DNA of 64,000 nucleotides from Prostheceraeus crozeri (Eukaryota; Platyhelminthes; Polycladida; Euryleptidae). The notes under the pieces are model-generated. The model did no database searches. It was not told the DNA's origin and worked only from the letters and a program-made list of their open reading frames with translations. Both the position numbers and the translations under genes were made by a program. Positions 31,616 through 44,796 of this stretch are shown here, piece by piece (the first letter of the stretch is position 1; every line of letters begins with the position of its first letter). Location: assembly GCA_907163375.1 (NCBI GenBank), contig CAJQUW010007117.1:1-64000 (forward strand), given 5' to 3'.

Positions 31616-33011
31616 ACGTAACCCCGATTTCATACGGTTATTTGCACGAAACAGGCCGTAGAAATAGTAGACCTATTGTATGGCCTATATCGGACGACTA
31701 TATTTTCAAGTTCAAAAGCATTTAGTTGACCGAAGCTGTTGTGTAATGAAATTTCCATGGAGCTCTTTTTAATGGCGTCTGTCAAACATGAATGTAGCAG
31801 GCCTACAGTTTAAACTGGACTTATTACGGTAACATCAAATTCTTTTCTAGCAACACTATTATGTGTTAATACTATCATATAATGGGATGTTAACCTAGTA
31901 GGGCTAAACCATGAAAATACAGGCCATAGGCTTGTAGGCCTATGACAATAGTTGCATATTTCCAGAAATAGTTGAGATGAATAAGAGCTTTTAGTTGTCA
32001 TAACTCAGGAATTTTCACGTGACATATCTGGAACCGGGAACATGAATATTTCATGGATCTTCAAGAAATTCAATTTCTTATCTCTATAAAGTCTACTCAT
32101 GCTACGCCACAGTTGGCAAGTCCAAAGTTTTAGGATTTGAAGAAATTTTAGTTCTGTCAAACCGGGTATTTACGGGATTGTTAGATAAACCAAGATGTTG
32201 ACAAAAAATATTTCATGCAACTTAGGTAGAGAGATATCATTTAATCCATGTCTTCTAATTTGCTCTTGTGACAAACTTGTGGTTCATATTAGTTACATAT
32301 CGTTGCATTCTGGTTTTTTAAGTGATAGGCTACAATAATTTGGAAATTTAGTGACTTGAAAAAATTTTTGAATACTAGAAATGTACATAAAAAATATAAT
32401 GGATCTTATTTTTTTGTTCTTTCTAGAACTGTTAGGTATTTTTAAGATGCCACAGACTCCTTTATATATTTTTCTTCATATGTGGCGCCTCTAAAGTGTC
32501 TCAACTAAAAATCAAAATTATTAATTTCGGGACAAATATTTTCTTTTGTTGGATTATCGTGCGATATTTTAGAATATGTCATTCCTACGGAAATATTTTA
32601 GCTGCGTTCATAACCATGCATGTTGCGTTTCTTTTATCAGAATGAGATGGATACATCGATTTACTATAATAATCTGCATAAAGTAGCCTATGTCATGCAT
32701 GATGTCTTATCGTTATCACAATAGGCATATAGGCCTACTACATGATATGGTATCACTGCTACTCGATGTGTATGCCAAATAGGCCTATGTCGGGCTGCTA
32801 ATCGTCTACCAACAGGATTTCAATTTTCGCGGAGGATACGTTTTTATTCTTTGCATACTGACAACCGTGTTACTAGCCTGTTTTAATGATTGGTAGGCCT
32901 ACTTGGGTGTGCTAAGATCTGCTCTAATTGTTGTCAGTAATAGTTATTGTAATTCATTAGGCCAGGTATTTGTATTCATTAGTTCTTTTGTTTCTGTGCA
33001 TTTGGGATCTA
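31616..33011. other. Non-coding interior of the CCCGAG element
   Basis: No gene seen. Four copies of TAGGCCTA lie between 31.9 and 32.9 kb. Confidence 0.4.
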
Positions 33012-33850
33012 GTCACTGGTTGACAAAATTGCGGGAAAATTGCAATAAATTTGCGTAATAAATTACGAGGAATATACCGATGAATTGCAATTTCTTACAA
33101 TTTATTTTTTTATATTAATTTCAATTATTTTATATCACTTTCTATTACTTGCAATTGTTTTATATTTTTGGGTATGTTTATTGCAATTTCGATAAAGAAA
33201 TGTTATATTTATTGCAATGCCAAAACAAAACAATGTTCATCGGATTTCTATTAATAATTAATTCATAAGATTTTTTGTTGAAAAAAGATTTTAGACTTCA
33301 TAAAACTGCACAAAATTTCACATAAAATGGCTGAGGATCAAGGACACAGAAACATTTTACTGGAACATGATAAGTGGACAAAAATCCAATGTATGATATT
33401 GATTACCATAGAAATCGGATCTTAACGTTAGTTTTAGATAATGAGACTAGAATGGCATACAGCTGATTTTACTTGGTAAGGCTCGGTTAGGTAGCCTACC
33501 AAGTACTTCAAAGTCAATAGAGGATCACTGTTTTCCATGTTATCTTCAAATGACGACTGATTTATTCGTGGTCGTGGGACCGAACACTGAATTGTGACAC
33601 TCCGCTATTCATCAAATAGAAGCAACCGTTTAATAGGTATAGCTACAGAATATCAACAGAGATGCGTGACCACGACATTATTTATTTTGATGCAGATGTC
33701 CGTTCTAGTACATTAATAATATAGTGTCAGATTTCTATGATGATAAAACGTAACAACACCCATCCAAAATCTTAAAATCAGTTTCCAACTTTCATGTCCG
33801 TAAGTTAGGAGGAAACTAATTATACTCAAAAACAGAAGAGCAAGGCATTA

Positions 33851-35717
33851 TCAATAAAATTGAGCTATCAATGCTCGAATCGAAATCCTTTTAACAACTA
33901 CACAAGGATCCAATATGCAAGCAAAAGAAATAATGTCACACATATTGGAGTAAAATGCCAAGAAATACAAAGTCTGCTGGTTTATCATTTCCACAACATG
34001 TTCCGATACAAAGGGCAACTCCAGATTATTAAAACTGAACATTGGGACATATCGTCGTGTCAAATATTCAACATCAGCAGTAATTTCTCCATCAGAACGC
34101 CTCTCAAACTTTAAAACTTTTGCGAACTTATGTCCTTCAGCTGACTGTACTTCGTAAACAGTACTAAGACCTTTAGATTTCCTTCGGTGAGCTTCTGAGT
34201 AGAAAGGCTTGTTTCTGTAAATAACATGACCTCGGTCCACGAAGACTGTTTCATTTCGAATGTTATCTTGAAGAGAAGTAATGCGCAATAAGTCATGCTT
34301 TTTATCATAATTGTCCCGTCTCAAAAATGTGCTGCCACGCTTAATCAGCATCACTTTCTCACAAATTTGTTTCAAAATTGCTGTGTTACCATGAATGAAA
34401 AGTTCGAAATTCCAAAATTGGTGTTCAAATGAGAACATGGATCCAAAAGGTAAAGCACCAAATTTTTCACACTGGTCGGCTAAGTGAAGAAGCAAATGCA
34501 TATTCATAGTACATATGTTCACATCGTACAATGTCTTTAACCTGGAGTGAAAATAATCGAAAATATCACGGATACGAACATGTCGAGACCTCGCCTCTGG
34601 TGAGTAACAATATCTAGAAGCTATCACAAAAGCTAGAAAATGAAATGCATACTCTTTACATGATTTATGAAATAGAGACACATATATTGTAGGAATACTA
34701 TAATAAAACAGGTAACATAGAAAGTCACGTGCTTTCCAAAAACTAAGTTCATTTAAAGATCTTGGTCGCTGCAGGAATTGAGGTATGAGAATTCGATCAG
34801 CTAATTGATCATAGTATGATACATGCCTTCCCAGAAAAAAGCACATCGAAAGGATGACGAATCAACCAACTTAGCAAAAAGAAGTTTCGAACAATTCTCG
34901 AATAGTAAATGTAACGGATCTAATAAGATGTGGGAAGGTATCTTTAGAAATGGCTGTAAACATGAAAGTCCTTTAACACCAAACACTGGCTCTCCGTTAG
35001 TTGAGCAATTTGACTGCATTCAGAATATGATGAATCTGATCTTAAATCAATAACTCCACCATACTTCCTGCTATAACCCCTTCCTATCTTGGTAACCGTA
35101 CCTGGTGCACAACGAAATATGCGTCCGAAACGTCCGTTGTACTGATGATGACTTAATACACTTGCGAGGGCTGGCAGATCGAAAACTGCCGTGTGAATGA
35201 TGACCTTAAAATCCACCATTGAATTTTGCACATTAAAAGTTGTTACTTGTGAAAGTAATGGATGTTTCAAATTTTCAGTCACAAAACGATTCCAATCAGG
35301 TTTAGTGCTACTCAACCACAATCCAAACAGTAAGATATTTTCTTTTTTCGATCTGATGTACAGAGGAAGATCTAGAATGGTAGCATGGAGAGGCCACAAG
35401 GACATCTTTTTGAACCGGAAAGGTTGCCCTCCGTCGGTCGATAAGTGCAAATGCAAAACAATTGGATCTCGTAGATCTAAGTCATCGGATGAGCACAACA
35501 CGTCACCATTTTCCAATTTCAGTATTTCGCGGTAGGTCAGAAGGCTGTCGAAATGAACATCCAGCACACACTTTAATTGGGAGTGCAGATCGAATACAGC
35601 CATTTCCCAATCAGGTTCAACCAGCAACTCAAAGCCGGGTCCATCTTCATGAAGTGCACGCTGTACCACCCGTTTCATAGATCTCCACGTGAGCCGTTCA
35701 TGAACCATGTCCATAAC
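33851..35717 (-). pseudogene. EnSpm/CACTA Tnp2-type transposase, main exon
   Basis: Reverse strand, starting at splice acceptor TTTTCAG|GTT (35717). An early segment (LLTYREILKLENGDVLCSSD; LSTDGGQPFRFKKMSLWPL) matches the Tnp2 family's 'TDG' stretch. The DDE core has KVIIHTAVFDLPALA, HILLDPLHLLFE and FSFEHQFWNFELFIHG, preceded by the 'RPRSLNELSFWKARDFLCYL' block. The frame changes twice, near 35.0 kb and near 34.83 kb, so the copy is dead. The C-terminal part to 33851 is open. Confidence 0.8.
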
Positions 35718-36059
35718 CTGAAAAGCATACAAGAGTAGTAAATAAAGCTACATCATAACAATTTTATACACGTACATCATAACAGATAAGTATATAGGCT
35801 CACTGCCCTTGTAATCTCTAAGCAGCGTGACAGTCATGGTTATACATGCACACCGGTATTAGCCTATAAACCTACAAACAACCAAACATTTTCAAGCATC
35901 ATGCCTACATCAAGATACTCGTATATGTACCACATTCAAGAGAAGCTGAATTGGCCTACTTTTCAGGTTTCCTATACAATATTGGTTACTTCAATTTTCT
36001 GCTTGATACGACATAATGATCACTTGCATGTTCGCAACATTATCTATTGATTTCAGAAA

Positions 36060-36270
36060 TGTTGTCTGTCATTTTAGACCAAATATGAAATGAACGGCAA
36101 GTGAACGGGATGAACTAAATCATGAACGTGAACTGATGATCGTGAACGTGATATTTAAGAAATTTTGAACTTGAACTGAACGGCGTTCAAAAATTTGGAG
36201 ATGAACGCGAACTGAACCCCGTTCGTATTTTTCTTGAACTTGTCACTCACTGCATGTTAGTACCGGTATA
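36060..36270. repeat. hAT-like repeat fragment rich in GAACG words
   Basis: On the reverse strand it opens GTGAGTGACAAGTTCAAG and continues with many GTTCA/GAACG words, like the ends of some non-autonomous hAT elements. Target duplication not resolved. Confidence 0.3.
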
Positions 36271-37018
36271 CATCTACGCACTTACATTGTACATGTGTAT
36301 AGGTGCACATTGAAAAAATTCATCGACATAACGTTATAAAATCGACAACTGAATATCCTATTTATTAAGATCAACACCAATATCGTTTAGTACGATCAGA
36401 TTAATCTTTTCTTTCAAGTTTAAGTCACAAGATATAGAAAACAGATTTGATCTGAACGCATCAGCATTTGAAGTTAATCCAGGATCATTACTATGTCACG
36501 GTCGTGGTGGATAAAATTTTTGATGCTGAGGGTATTCATCAGATTCGTAGTTTTTATTACTCGTTAAATGTGAACATTCTTGTGCAGTCACCACCCCTCC
36601 TGTCTCGATAAGGACTTCTTTGATTCCGATAACTTCAGTCAAATTAAAGTAGATAGATTTCCGACAGCAACATTTTTTGGTTAAGTTAACAATATATGTA
36701 AATTGTGTTTTACTTTCGAAAACCTAAAACTAATACTCTGAAAGAATAAGACTATCATAGCATTATCATTCCGCAGCAAAGCTGATGTCTTCACTTTTAG
36801 TCATGTTGTTTCCCTCCTACTACAGTTCCTGACCGATCAGATAGTTGCTTCTTACTTCAAAGGCATTTACAGATTGAACATCGAGAATTTATAGAATGAT
36901 AGAGAATAATACTGATGTAATAAATTTGAACATTTTTCATTATAGTACATACATACGAGTATATACATACTCGTAGAAGCACGCGCTACTTATTAAATGA
37001 ATCCGTTTGTTTGCTCAC

Positions 37019-37341
37019 CTCCAGAATAGAAGGCAGCTACAGATATGTTTTCGACGATCACCATTAACATGAGAGCAATATAAACAACTAGCACCTTGTC
37101 ACCCTTAGGGGCAGTCTCACTTTCAGAATCAGAGTGTTCCATGTCCCAAAATTCATGTTCCTCATCATTCCATTCCAAATCATCACAGTAGAATTCTCCT
37201 TCGATATCGTTATCATTGTCTTGTCCAAGGTCAACATAACTTTCCATATTTCCGTCAATACAGATGTCATTTCCTTCATCACTTTCGTTTACATTATTGT
37301 TAGATATCAAAGATGTTGATGTTCCATCGGAATCACTGAAT
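37019..37341 (-). CDS. Upstream exon of the EnSpm transposase gene
   Basis: An open reverse stretch bounded by TTATTTCAG|ATT (37341) and GGAG|GTGAGC (37019). It encodes a very acidic segment (DLGQDNDNDIEGEF, DDEE-type runs) ending in a hydrophobic helix (VLVVYIALMLMVIVENISVA). Acidic leaders before the Tnp2 domain are common in this family. Placement as an exon of the same gene is inferred from strand, position and splice signals. Earlier exons are not identified. Confidence 0.5.
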
Positions 37342-40333
37342 CTGAAATAAAAAGGGTAAAAATATTCTATCCCATTATCCAAAACCAAATGTAGACAAAT
37401 GTTTGAAGGGTAAAAATGGACCACGAAAGTAACAGATCCATTATCCTTTCAATTTTTAGAACCTATGTGGGGTAGGACCTACACTTTGGGAGGTAGAATG
37501 CGTCCATGAAAATATTTGAAATAAAGTTTATGTACTCGATTTTAAGTAAATGAAAAAATAGCCGTAGGATCTTTTTTTGATTTTTTTTACTTTTAGCAAA
37601 TCTCTCCTCTAGGGAAATCGACAGCGTTTCAGAACTTCAAATACACGTGGCCACTTATCTGTTCTTAAATATAATGACCAATCGGATTCAAAAGTAGTAG
37701 GAAATCTTAACAAATCGGATTAATACTCGTAGGTAAATAATGATAATAGGTCTATAATTTTGGAGGGATTCATGGAAAATACTTTATAAATGAGTTTAGA
37801 GGTAGGAGACTCGGTTTTTTGAATAGACTATCAAGATTTTCGGCCTATTTTTGAATCATGTCATTTAAGTTCTAACTCTTATTTCATAATACCGGGTAGC
37901 CCTAGTAGCTACAAGGGATCGAATTGTACAGTAAGATAGCCTAATAGCCCTACTATAAGCACAGTAGAAAAATGTGTGGGAGACACGATAATTGCGATTG
38001 TTTTAGGGTTATTTGGGTAGTTTACATAATTCAAGTTAACCGGTATGCGGGATGTAATGGACTAAGCTGGAAGCCTTAGGTATCTTATAATCTTTTCCTC
38101 TTGTCGTAGGCTTTTACATGTGATAGGCACACATTCAGCATTTCAGTAGGCCTTCATATTCACGTTTAAATAACCTAAACAAGCTAGTAAATAATTTCTG
38201 TATAATTAGTAGCTCCAAGAACAAACCCGCTTTTTTACGAAGCATCTAGGCCTACATGTAGAGCGTATTAAGTTAGGTATACCTTCTAAAGAAAATACAG
38301 GTACCTAACTTCTCGTAGACTCGTTTACTGATTCGTCTAACTGATGTTGAGTGAGACATAAAGGTAGACATAATTACATATGTGGTAGGCCCTGGGAAAG
38401 TTACATCCCTCGAGCATGGGTGGTACGCCGGTACGTAGTTGATTGGCTGAGATTGCCTATTCTTCCCTATGTGTAATAGGAAATGAATGCTAAAGAATAG
38501 TTTTTAACTTCTTTTCGCCGTGCGTGAGTCGAATAAACCTTCAAGATAACTTTCTAATAACTCTCGTCTACCGAACTCGAGTTTTGATTTTGATGGACAT
38601 GGCGAGCGACATGTCGAGGCCACCAGGTCTTCACTTTTCTCCTCCCTTAAACATATTCCTACCTATCCAATGCAATTTATAATATGAATAATACAGGTTA
38701 TTAAAATGCGACTCTTACTGTTTCGAGTCTCAATTCAAATAATTATTAACCATAATTCTACATTCTAAAGGTACAACATAACATTATAATACATAATTCA
38801 AGGGTATTCCGGGGTATTCAAAGAAATATGTTACATAAATAATTATCAATGGTTGAAATTTATGCGAACGTTGAATATTATTTATGTCTTATTCACAGAC
38901 TATTTCGCTCAATGGCTAATCACACAAAAAACGATGCGACAGACGTGTAGTTAATTTGAAAGAACAGGAGCGTAAGTTTTGCAGTTCTCACTCGTCGAAG
39001 ACAGCAAATTCTAATTTCATTATCCATTGAAAGCCGTCGGCGTATTCTCATTGGTCTATTATCAAATTTAAGCCAATTAAAAAGGAGCGCTGACTCTTTC
39101 GTATGATTAAGTTTGTCACTTGCGTTGAATGTTTCATTCCATTTCTGATCTGAAGAGCATTTCAAATGTCCCTTAATTCACAAATGATATCTAGATCCTT
39201 GATTTACGCTTCAAGCATAACTTTTCATTGCTCTAGAACTCAAAACCAATTATATATATATTAATTTTCTGCTCAGTGAAATCCATCACATGTACAGAAA
39301 TGTTAAAGTTTCACAAGTTAAAATCAACGAATGATGATTGAGATGGAGCACGTGATTCTCAAATCAACGCTCTGCTAGTTTCCCATATGCTAATGTTAAT
39401 GAATGTGAATGAGAAATGAAGACTTTGATGGGGTGGGTGATAGGGGAATAATTGATGAATCTTAATTGCTGAAGAAGTGGATGGATGGAGCACCCGCTGA
39501 ATGTCACTCATTGTTAACTTGCTTACGTCATTAAGCTGACATTGAGATGTTACAACTGCATTGCAATGAATTCCAAAAGTTGAGTGATACGGTCATTTTA
39601 AGTCAGTAAGAGCCTATCGAAATGTTATGCGTCTTATAATACGGGCGTAAAATAATAAGTCACCGCACCTACAGACAATCTGATTCATACATTCTAACCA
39701 TATTCTAAGTCATTGATCTCTTTGAGCGCCATCTACAATACTTAAGTAAAATTGCATTTCATATGATTTTATTGCAATAGATATAACTTTCAGAAACTGC
39801 AATTTTTCAGTTTATATATAAATTGTAATAGTTTTATATCATCAAATTATAAATTGCACTATTTCTGTATTATCACATATATATTGCAATTTTTCCGCAA
39901 TTTTGTCAACCAGTGGTAGAAGACATTTTTTAGATTTTTACTCATTTGGTCTTCTGTGATAACTGCTAGCTCAACTGCAAGCGAACGGCTATTAACAGCA
40001 ATTGTAAGTGCTGCATCGTAGGTACCTTTTAGTGTCTTGGCTTTATAATTGGACGCAAGTGCTGCAGTCGAGCTCCAGGTGAACCTATATGAGGAAGACT
40101 GAAATAATCAGAGAAAACCTAGTGGGAATCTTAAGTAGTCTAGGCTAACCTATGAAGTTGACCGAAGTAATCCGAGGAAATATAGTGGGATTTCGAAATA
40201 GTCCAGACAAACTTAATAGGTAGACCGAAGTAATCAGAGAAAACCACATAGGTACTTGGCAAGTTTTTATGCGGTACAGTACAAAGTAGCAAGCTTAGTA
40301 AGTTTGTCAGGTATTTTTTTCTCGGGTTACTAC

Positions 40334-40595
40334 ATCCGGATGCATTATTTTGGACCTGCATCTGACATGTAGATGCATCCGGATGCATAATTTTGGGCAT
40401 GCATTTGGCATATAGATACATCCTAGAATGCATCTAGGGATGAATCCTGGAATGCATCCGGATGCATTATTTTGAGCATGCATCTGGTATATAGATGCAT
40501 CAGAGATTGCATCTAGGGATGAATCCTGGAATGCATCTGGATGCATTAATTTGGGCATGCATTGGAGGAGGGATGCATCCCAGAAAGCATCTTAA
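40334..40595. repeat. Two-unit minisatellite (GCATCCGGATGCA)
   Basis: Alternating units of about 43 bases (GCATCCGGATGCATTATTTT...) and about 36 bases (GCATCCTAGAATGCATCTAG...), arranged A-A-B-A-B-A. Each A unit opens with palindromic ATGCATCCGGATGCAT-type sequence. It begins 8 bases outside the right end of the CCCGAG element. Confidence 0.75.
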
Positions 40596-40599
40596 TAGT

Positions 40600-41636
40600 T
40601 GGTCGACTTTTGATTTTAAACTAAGACCAGTAAGCATTCTACTTGCAAAATTTCGTTTGAATTGATGCTGTCAATCCAAATTCAGAGGCGTCGATATGAT
40701 GACGAGGCGTCAATGTGATGACAGAAAAAGTTATGGACAGCTACACATAGGCCTATATGCTGCTGAAGAAACAAAGCCAAGCTCAAGAAGCTGTCAATAA
40801 GATCTCAACTTTTCCTTGAAGACTTGCACTAATAGGCTATAGTTCATAAAATTTCCTTAATTAATTTGCTTGTTAGCAAATATTCATTCCTTCTGATATC
40901 CAACTTGTTTCATACTTATAGGGGTTGATCATGTCGGTATATTGAAATTGGCAAAAATTTAGCTTTTTCAAAACTGTTCAAATACTTTTTTGGACCGTAG
41001 AAACGTTATCTCCGCAAAAAACTGAATATTTTGATATGTAAAATTTTCACTAGATACTTTTTGAGTCGACACTCTACATACATATAATTAGGCCTACTAT
41101 GACAATTGGTATTCTTGAAAAAATGATTGATTTGTTCAGATGAATGTGCACGAGCATCAGTAATAGAAAATTGATGCTTTTAGCTTTATTTTAAAAGGGG
41201 TTATTGCAAAAAACCCTGAAAATCGGTGGGGGAGGCAGGACTGATATGGGCACCCTAAAGGGCTTTCTGAAATGTTTTCAAGTGTTTCTTTTCATCCCGG
41301 ACCAACTCACGTGGAAAGCGAGCGGATCAGTCCTCCTCCCCGGATAGTTAAACTGATAGCTCCAACATCCCCTGATCGCTAGATATTCCATCGCTTCATT
41401 TTATTTTATTTGAGCACCTGTTCATGATTTATTCTTGATTTGTGAGTAAGAAAGAACAGCAAATACATTGAGTAGGCTACATGTGAATGGTTTATTTCAG
41501 TGAAACTTTAGATAAAGAAGTTGATTACAAAATACAGGAAATATCTTGCCACATAAAAGGAAATGTATGTTACATAATTGCCCCGAAGTATGAAAATATC
41601 AAATATAAATGCCTGATCATGTGTATGTCAGGAATA
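40600..41636. other. Non-coding region downstream of the HPF1 gene
   Basis: Contains an AATAAA on the reverse strand near 41.49 kb that could end the HPF1 transcript. Nothing else recognised. Confidence 0.4.
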
Positions 41637-42664
41637 TCACATTTTACCCCAAACTAAGCTGACTCGGCCCCCACTGATCCTATTTTTCATGTGCTCTTTG
41701 ACTGTGTCAGAATATAGTTTTCGTCCTAATAAGTCATAACCAAGTCCTAGAAGCTGAGAAATCTGAGCATTGAAGATTTTTCCGTTGGGCACGTCAAAAG
41801 ATCAAGACCTAACTCAATACCTTCACCATAATCACACTCGTCATTTGCAAACTGAACCAAAGTGACCATTTCATCAAGTGGTTCAAATGCTACTAATCGA
41901 TCCTTTTCATTCTTCGCTGATACGATCTTGTTGAGAATTTTCTTTATGGATGATGCTGTTTCGGGCAAAGGTCGGTATCCAATGTCATTCTCATCTACAG
42001 GCACAACTAGTCCAATGTTATTTAATGTTTTGGACACCATCCGCTTATTTCTGGCTCTGATCGTTGGCGTGACATCATCTAAAGGAAGATTATACTTTTT
42101 TGCCCAAGATTCAAGCTTAGAAGTGATTAATTTCACATCTGGCTTTGACGAGTCTTTCGAAGCAAATCTATGGACAGCCGAGAACAGATTTTCGCCTTCG
42201 AAGCTAAAAGAGCCATCTTTTTCGGCAGCGTTAAAGGCTACAAAGTTAGGAAGTTCCTCTGGAATATCTCTAAAATATCCCCAATGACCTAGTGATCTGT
42301 CGTTGGCTTTGATGATTGTAGTGCAAAATTCTGGTGGATCATGGAAGAATCGATAGTGTAATGCCCAAGCAATACTGTCATCGTCCTTAAGTGAAGTTTT
42401 CCTTAACAGGTCATAAGGGCCAACTAGCACCAGACCAAGAGAGGACTTCAAAGCGTGTGCTGGAGAGAGCGGATTCAATTTCTTGCAAAATTCCCACATA
42501 AGTCTAAAATCTGTAGGAAATTTCATTTTGTAGCATTTTTCGACAGCTTCAATATTGAGGAGAGATACATTTGAATCATCTGAACTCTTTCCGCTGTCCA
42601 CTTCTTCTTTCGCTCTTTTTGATGAAGTAACTTCACTTGGTTGGTCGATAGACGCTCTCTTCAT
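41637..42664 (-). CDS. HPF1: HPF1 (histone PARylation factor 1) homologue, intronless
   Basis: HPF1 joins PARP1/PARP2 in the nucleus and completes their active site so that serine is ADP-ribosylated. ATG 42664; a 305-codon frame runs to 41747. Conserved blocks: FHDPPEFCTTI, LGHWGYFRDIPEELPNFVAF, VVPVDENDIGYRPLPET and TLVQFANDECDYG, the last holding the Asp-Glu pair (human D283/E284) that completes the PARP site. The family's C-terminus continues in the next frame (SQLLGLGYDLLGRKLYSD) to a stop at 41637. The shift falls in a five-T run at 41777-41781; six would restore length to about 342 residues (human 346). Human HPF1 has several exons; here the coding region is continuous, though TTTCCAG at about 42,680 could be a 5'-UTR splice acceptor. 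Either a retrocopy or an assembly error in a real gene. Confidence 0.88.
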
Positions 42665-42689
42665 AGTTGATATAATCTGGAAATGAATG

Positions 42690-44790
42690 CAGCAGATGAA
42701 ATAATAGTAATAATTCAAAATAGTAAAATTCCGCTTAAACAGCATTATAAACAATGAATTGAAAGTAGCCGATGCTGTTATTATTGTTTTATTTCCCAAA
42801 TTTTCGCCTACACAGGCCGCGTCAGGGGATAAAAGGATTTTATGTTTACAAATATCAAACGATTTTGAAAATATTGTTAGTAAGATATCAAGGTTTCAGT
42901 AAGTAAATAAAATCCATAGAAGTATTGATAGTATATGAAGTGCATAGATGTAATAATTACATAGATGTAAAAATTCTTCATGGAGGTATAAGTATAGAAA
43001 ATGTTATCAAATAATTCATATAAAAAGGAAATGTTTATATTGTTCACGTTCTTCTCTCGAGTTAATTTTCGGTTGTAGCTTGTTGATCCACACTGCTTCA
43101 CGTAGTCTGATGTTAGTATTGTCGTGTTCTTGTGTTATTACTTCTGTTGTTATGTGGTTACTGTTGCATAATTTCAAATGTTTATGTACTGATGATGCTT
43201 TTTGAGTAACGTGCTCAAGAAAATAGTAATAATAATAAAACAGCTAGCATGCACAGTTTGTTAACACGAAATGAGGTTAAGGGAAAAGTGACAAATCAGC
43301 ACCTCTGACTAATGTCACCTTGACCAGTGGTCCTACGCGGCGGATTTCCATTTTTTTACGCAGGCCGAGTAAATTTACGCAGGTAGACTATTCGCATGTG
43401 ATGAATGAAAGCACCGTTTATACATTGATAGAATTTCAATGTGATCAAAAAAATTAGAAAAATTTTAAAAAAATTAGACATTAAACTTTCACGTTTGGAT
43501 ATGACGAATTTACAATGCAATCACGAATGAATTACGAATGCAAGTAATCATTCAACAAAGTGTTGAGTATGTAGGCCCATATGAATTTATAATGCTTGTG
43601 ATGGAAAACGTTTAAATAGTTGATCAACTCAACGCCCCTGGCTTTCACGGTCAAAGGACATTTCGTTATTAATCTTGGCGCAATCGCGAAAAAATGATTT
43701 TTGTAGCCCTCGCAAAAGTCAGCGGCATTGTATTGCTACATGTGAATATGGCAATGTTCGCCTAAAAATTATTAATATTTGATTTTTAGTAATAATAGAG
43801 GTTTCAATCAGTACATTTTGCATTATTTTTAGAAAAGCATCGACATGTGAGAACATGCTTGTATATTTGAAAATGTGGAATCATATTGTTCTTTTAGAAT
43901 AACCGTCTTATCTAGCCTGCTCAGTTCATACCTAATCAAAAATGCGTTACATCATGCAGTCTGCATTGCAAGTAATTATTTCTCTCTTGAATGAATGCTA
44001 AGAGCATACGATTTTTTTGCATCGATCACATGTTCTTGAGGCCTCTCTGTCTTTTGCACATTTGTGGAATCTCTTCCTGGACGATTTCTGGGAGGTTTTT
44101 GTCGATGCTTCATCATGGCCGCGTTCATCTTCATCGACACAGATCTTTAGCTTACTCAACACCTATTTCTGATACAAGTTTCTATCGATATTCCACGTAG
44201 ATGAAAACCTTCATTCATTCGACAGTTCACTATGGAAGTGTATTTTCGGCGAGGACGATCTTCCATCAATATACTTTCCTTCAAATAAAAAAATATTATA
44301 TATCTTCCAATGATCTACACACCATCCAGACTCAACCATGCAGAGTGCAGATCCTCCACCCAGAGAAGACTACCAAGCCAAGCACAGAAGCCTTGAAGCT
44401 TGAGACCGACGAGGGAAAGTTTGAGGCCTACATGTATTAAGTTTTCATGAGGGCGTTGTGATTGCACGTATTTGATAGAGATAGACATGGACAATTTCAA
44501 AACAGTATAACATGTCAAAGTACCAATTAATTAGGAGCCTGCGTTCAGGCACATTTTGAGACGAATTGAATCATGAAAAACTTACGTAGACATAAACAAA
44601 CTTCTGTTTTTATTGAAGATTTGTTAAGCCGGCTATACCTCTAGCTATGGAGAAACCTGTCTCATTGAATAATCACGTTTTTCTAGATGACTGTTGAAAG
44701 ACTTTGGCACTTTGGCATTCATAGAAATAAACATTCAACATTAAAGCGCCTATATTTTTCTGAAATGATTATTGTCAAACACACTTTATA
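42690..44790. other. Non-coding region upstream of the HPF1 gene
   Basis: AT-rich sequence with short random frames. No repeat or RNA gene supported. Confidence 0.4.
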
Positions 44791-44796
44791 ACTATG

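Larger units (their letters stand above)
33014..39915 (-). mobile_element. EnSpm/CACTA element, CACTG ends
   Basis: 6,902 bp. The ends are CACTGGTTGACAAAATTGCG on both sides, inverted, with a GT duplication at 33012-33013 and 39916-39917. Both subterminal regions are packed with TTGCAAT words, as expected of CACTA-type transposase binding sites. It carries a Tnp2-type transposase on the reverse strand. It sits inside the CCCGAG element and so is younger. Confidence 0.85.
29305..40326. mobile_element. Unclassified element with CCCGAG ends, holding two other elements
   Basis: Inverted ends of about 31 bases: CCCGAGAAAAAAACCCTG at 29305 and, reversed, CCCGAGAAAAAAATACCTG at 40326; AAACTTACTA follows in both. 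Flanking TT/TT may be a 2-bp duplication. Behind the ends are arrays of AAACTTA-x-TAGGTTTA-type words (29.33-29.65 and 40.08-40.27 kb), as in CACTA-like subterminal repeats. Without the inserted EnSpm (6.9 kb) and MITE (0.8 kb) it is about 3.3 kb and non-coding. Confidence 0.65.

Noticed and set aside
37134-37319. Hydrophobic forward frame at 37.13-37.32 kb
   Set aside because: It is the antisense of the acidic exon; acidic codons read backwards give hydrophobic ones.
29305-40326. The CCCGAG ends as the termini of the EnSpm transposase element
   Set aside because: Inner CACTG ends with a GT duplication fit EnSpm better; the CCCGAG pair therefore belongs to an older outer element.
40334-40595. 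CRISPR-like array
   Set aside because: The units are continuous and similar along their length, with no unique spacers; it is a minisatellite in a eukaryotic setting.
43190-43226. CTGATGA followed by a short hairpin and GAAA, like a hammerhead ribozyme core
   Set aside because: Six unpaired bases separate CTGATGA from the possible stem II, and no stems I and III are found.
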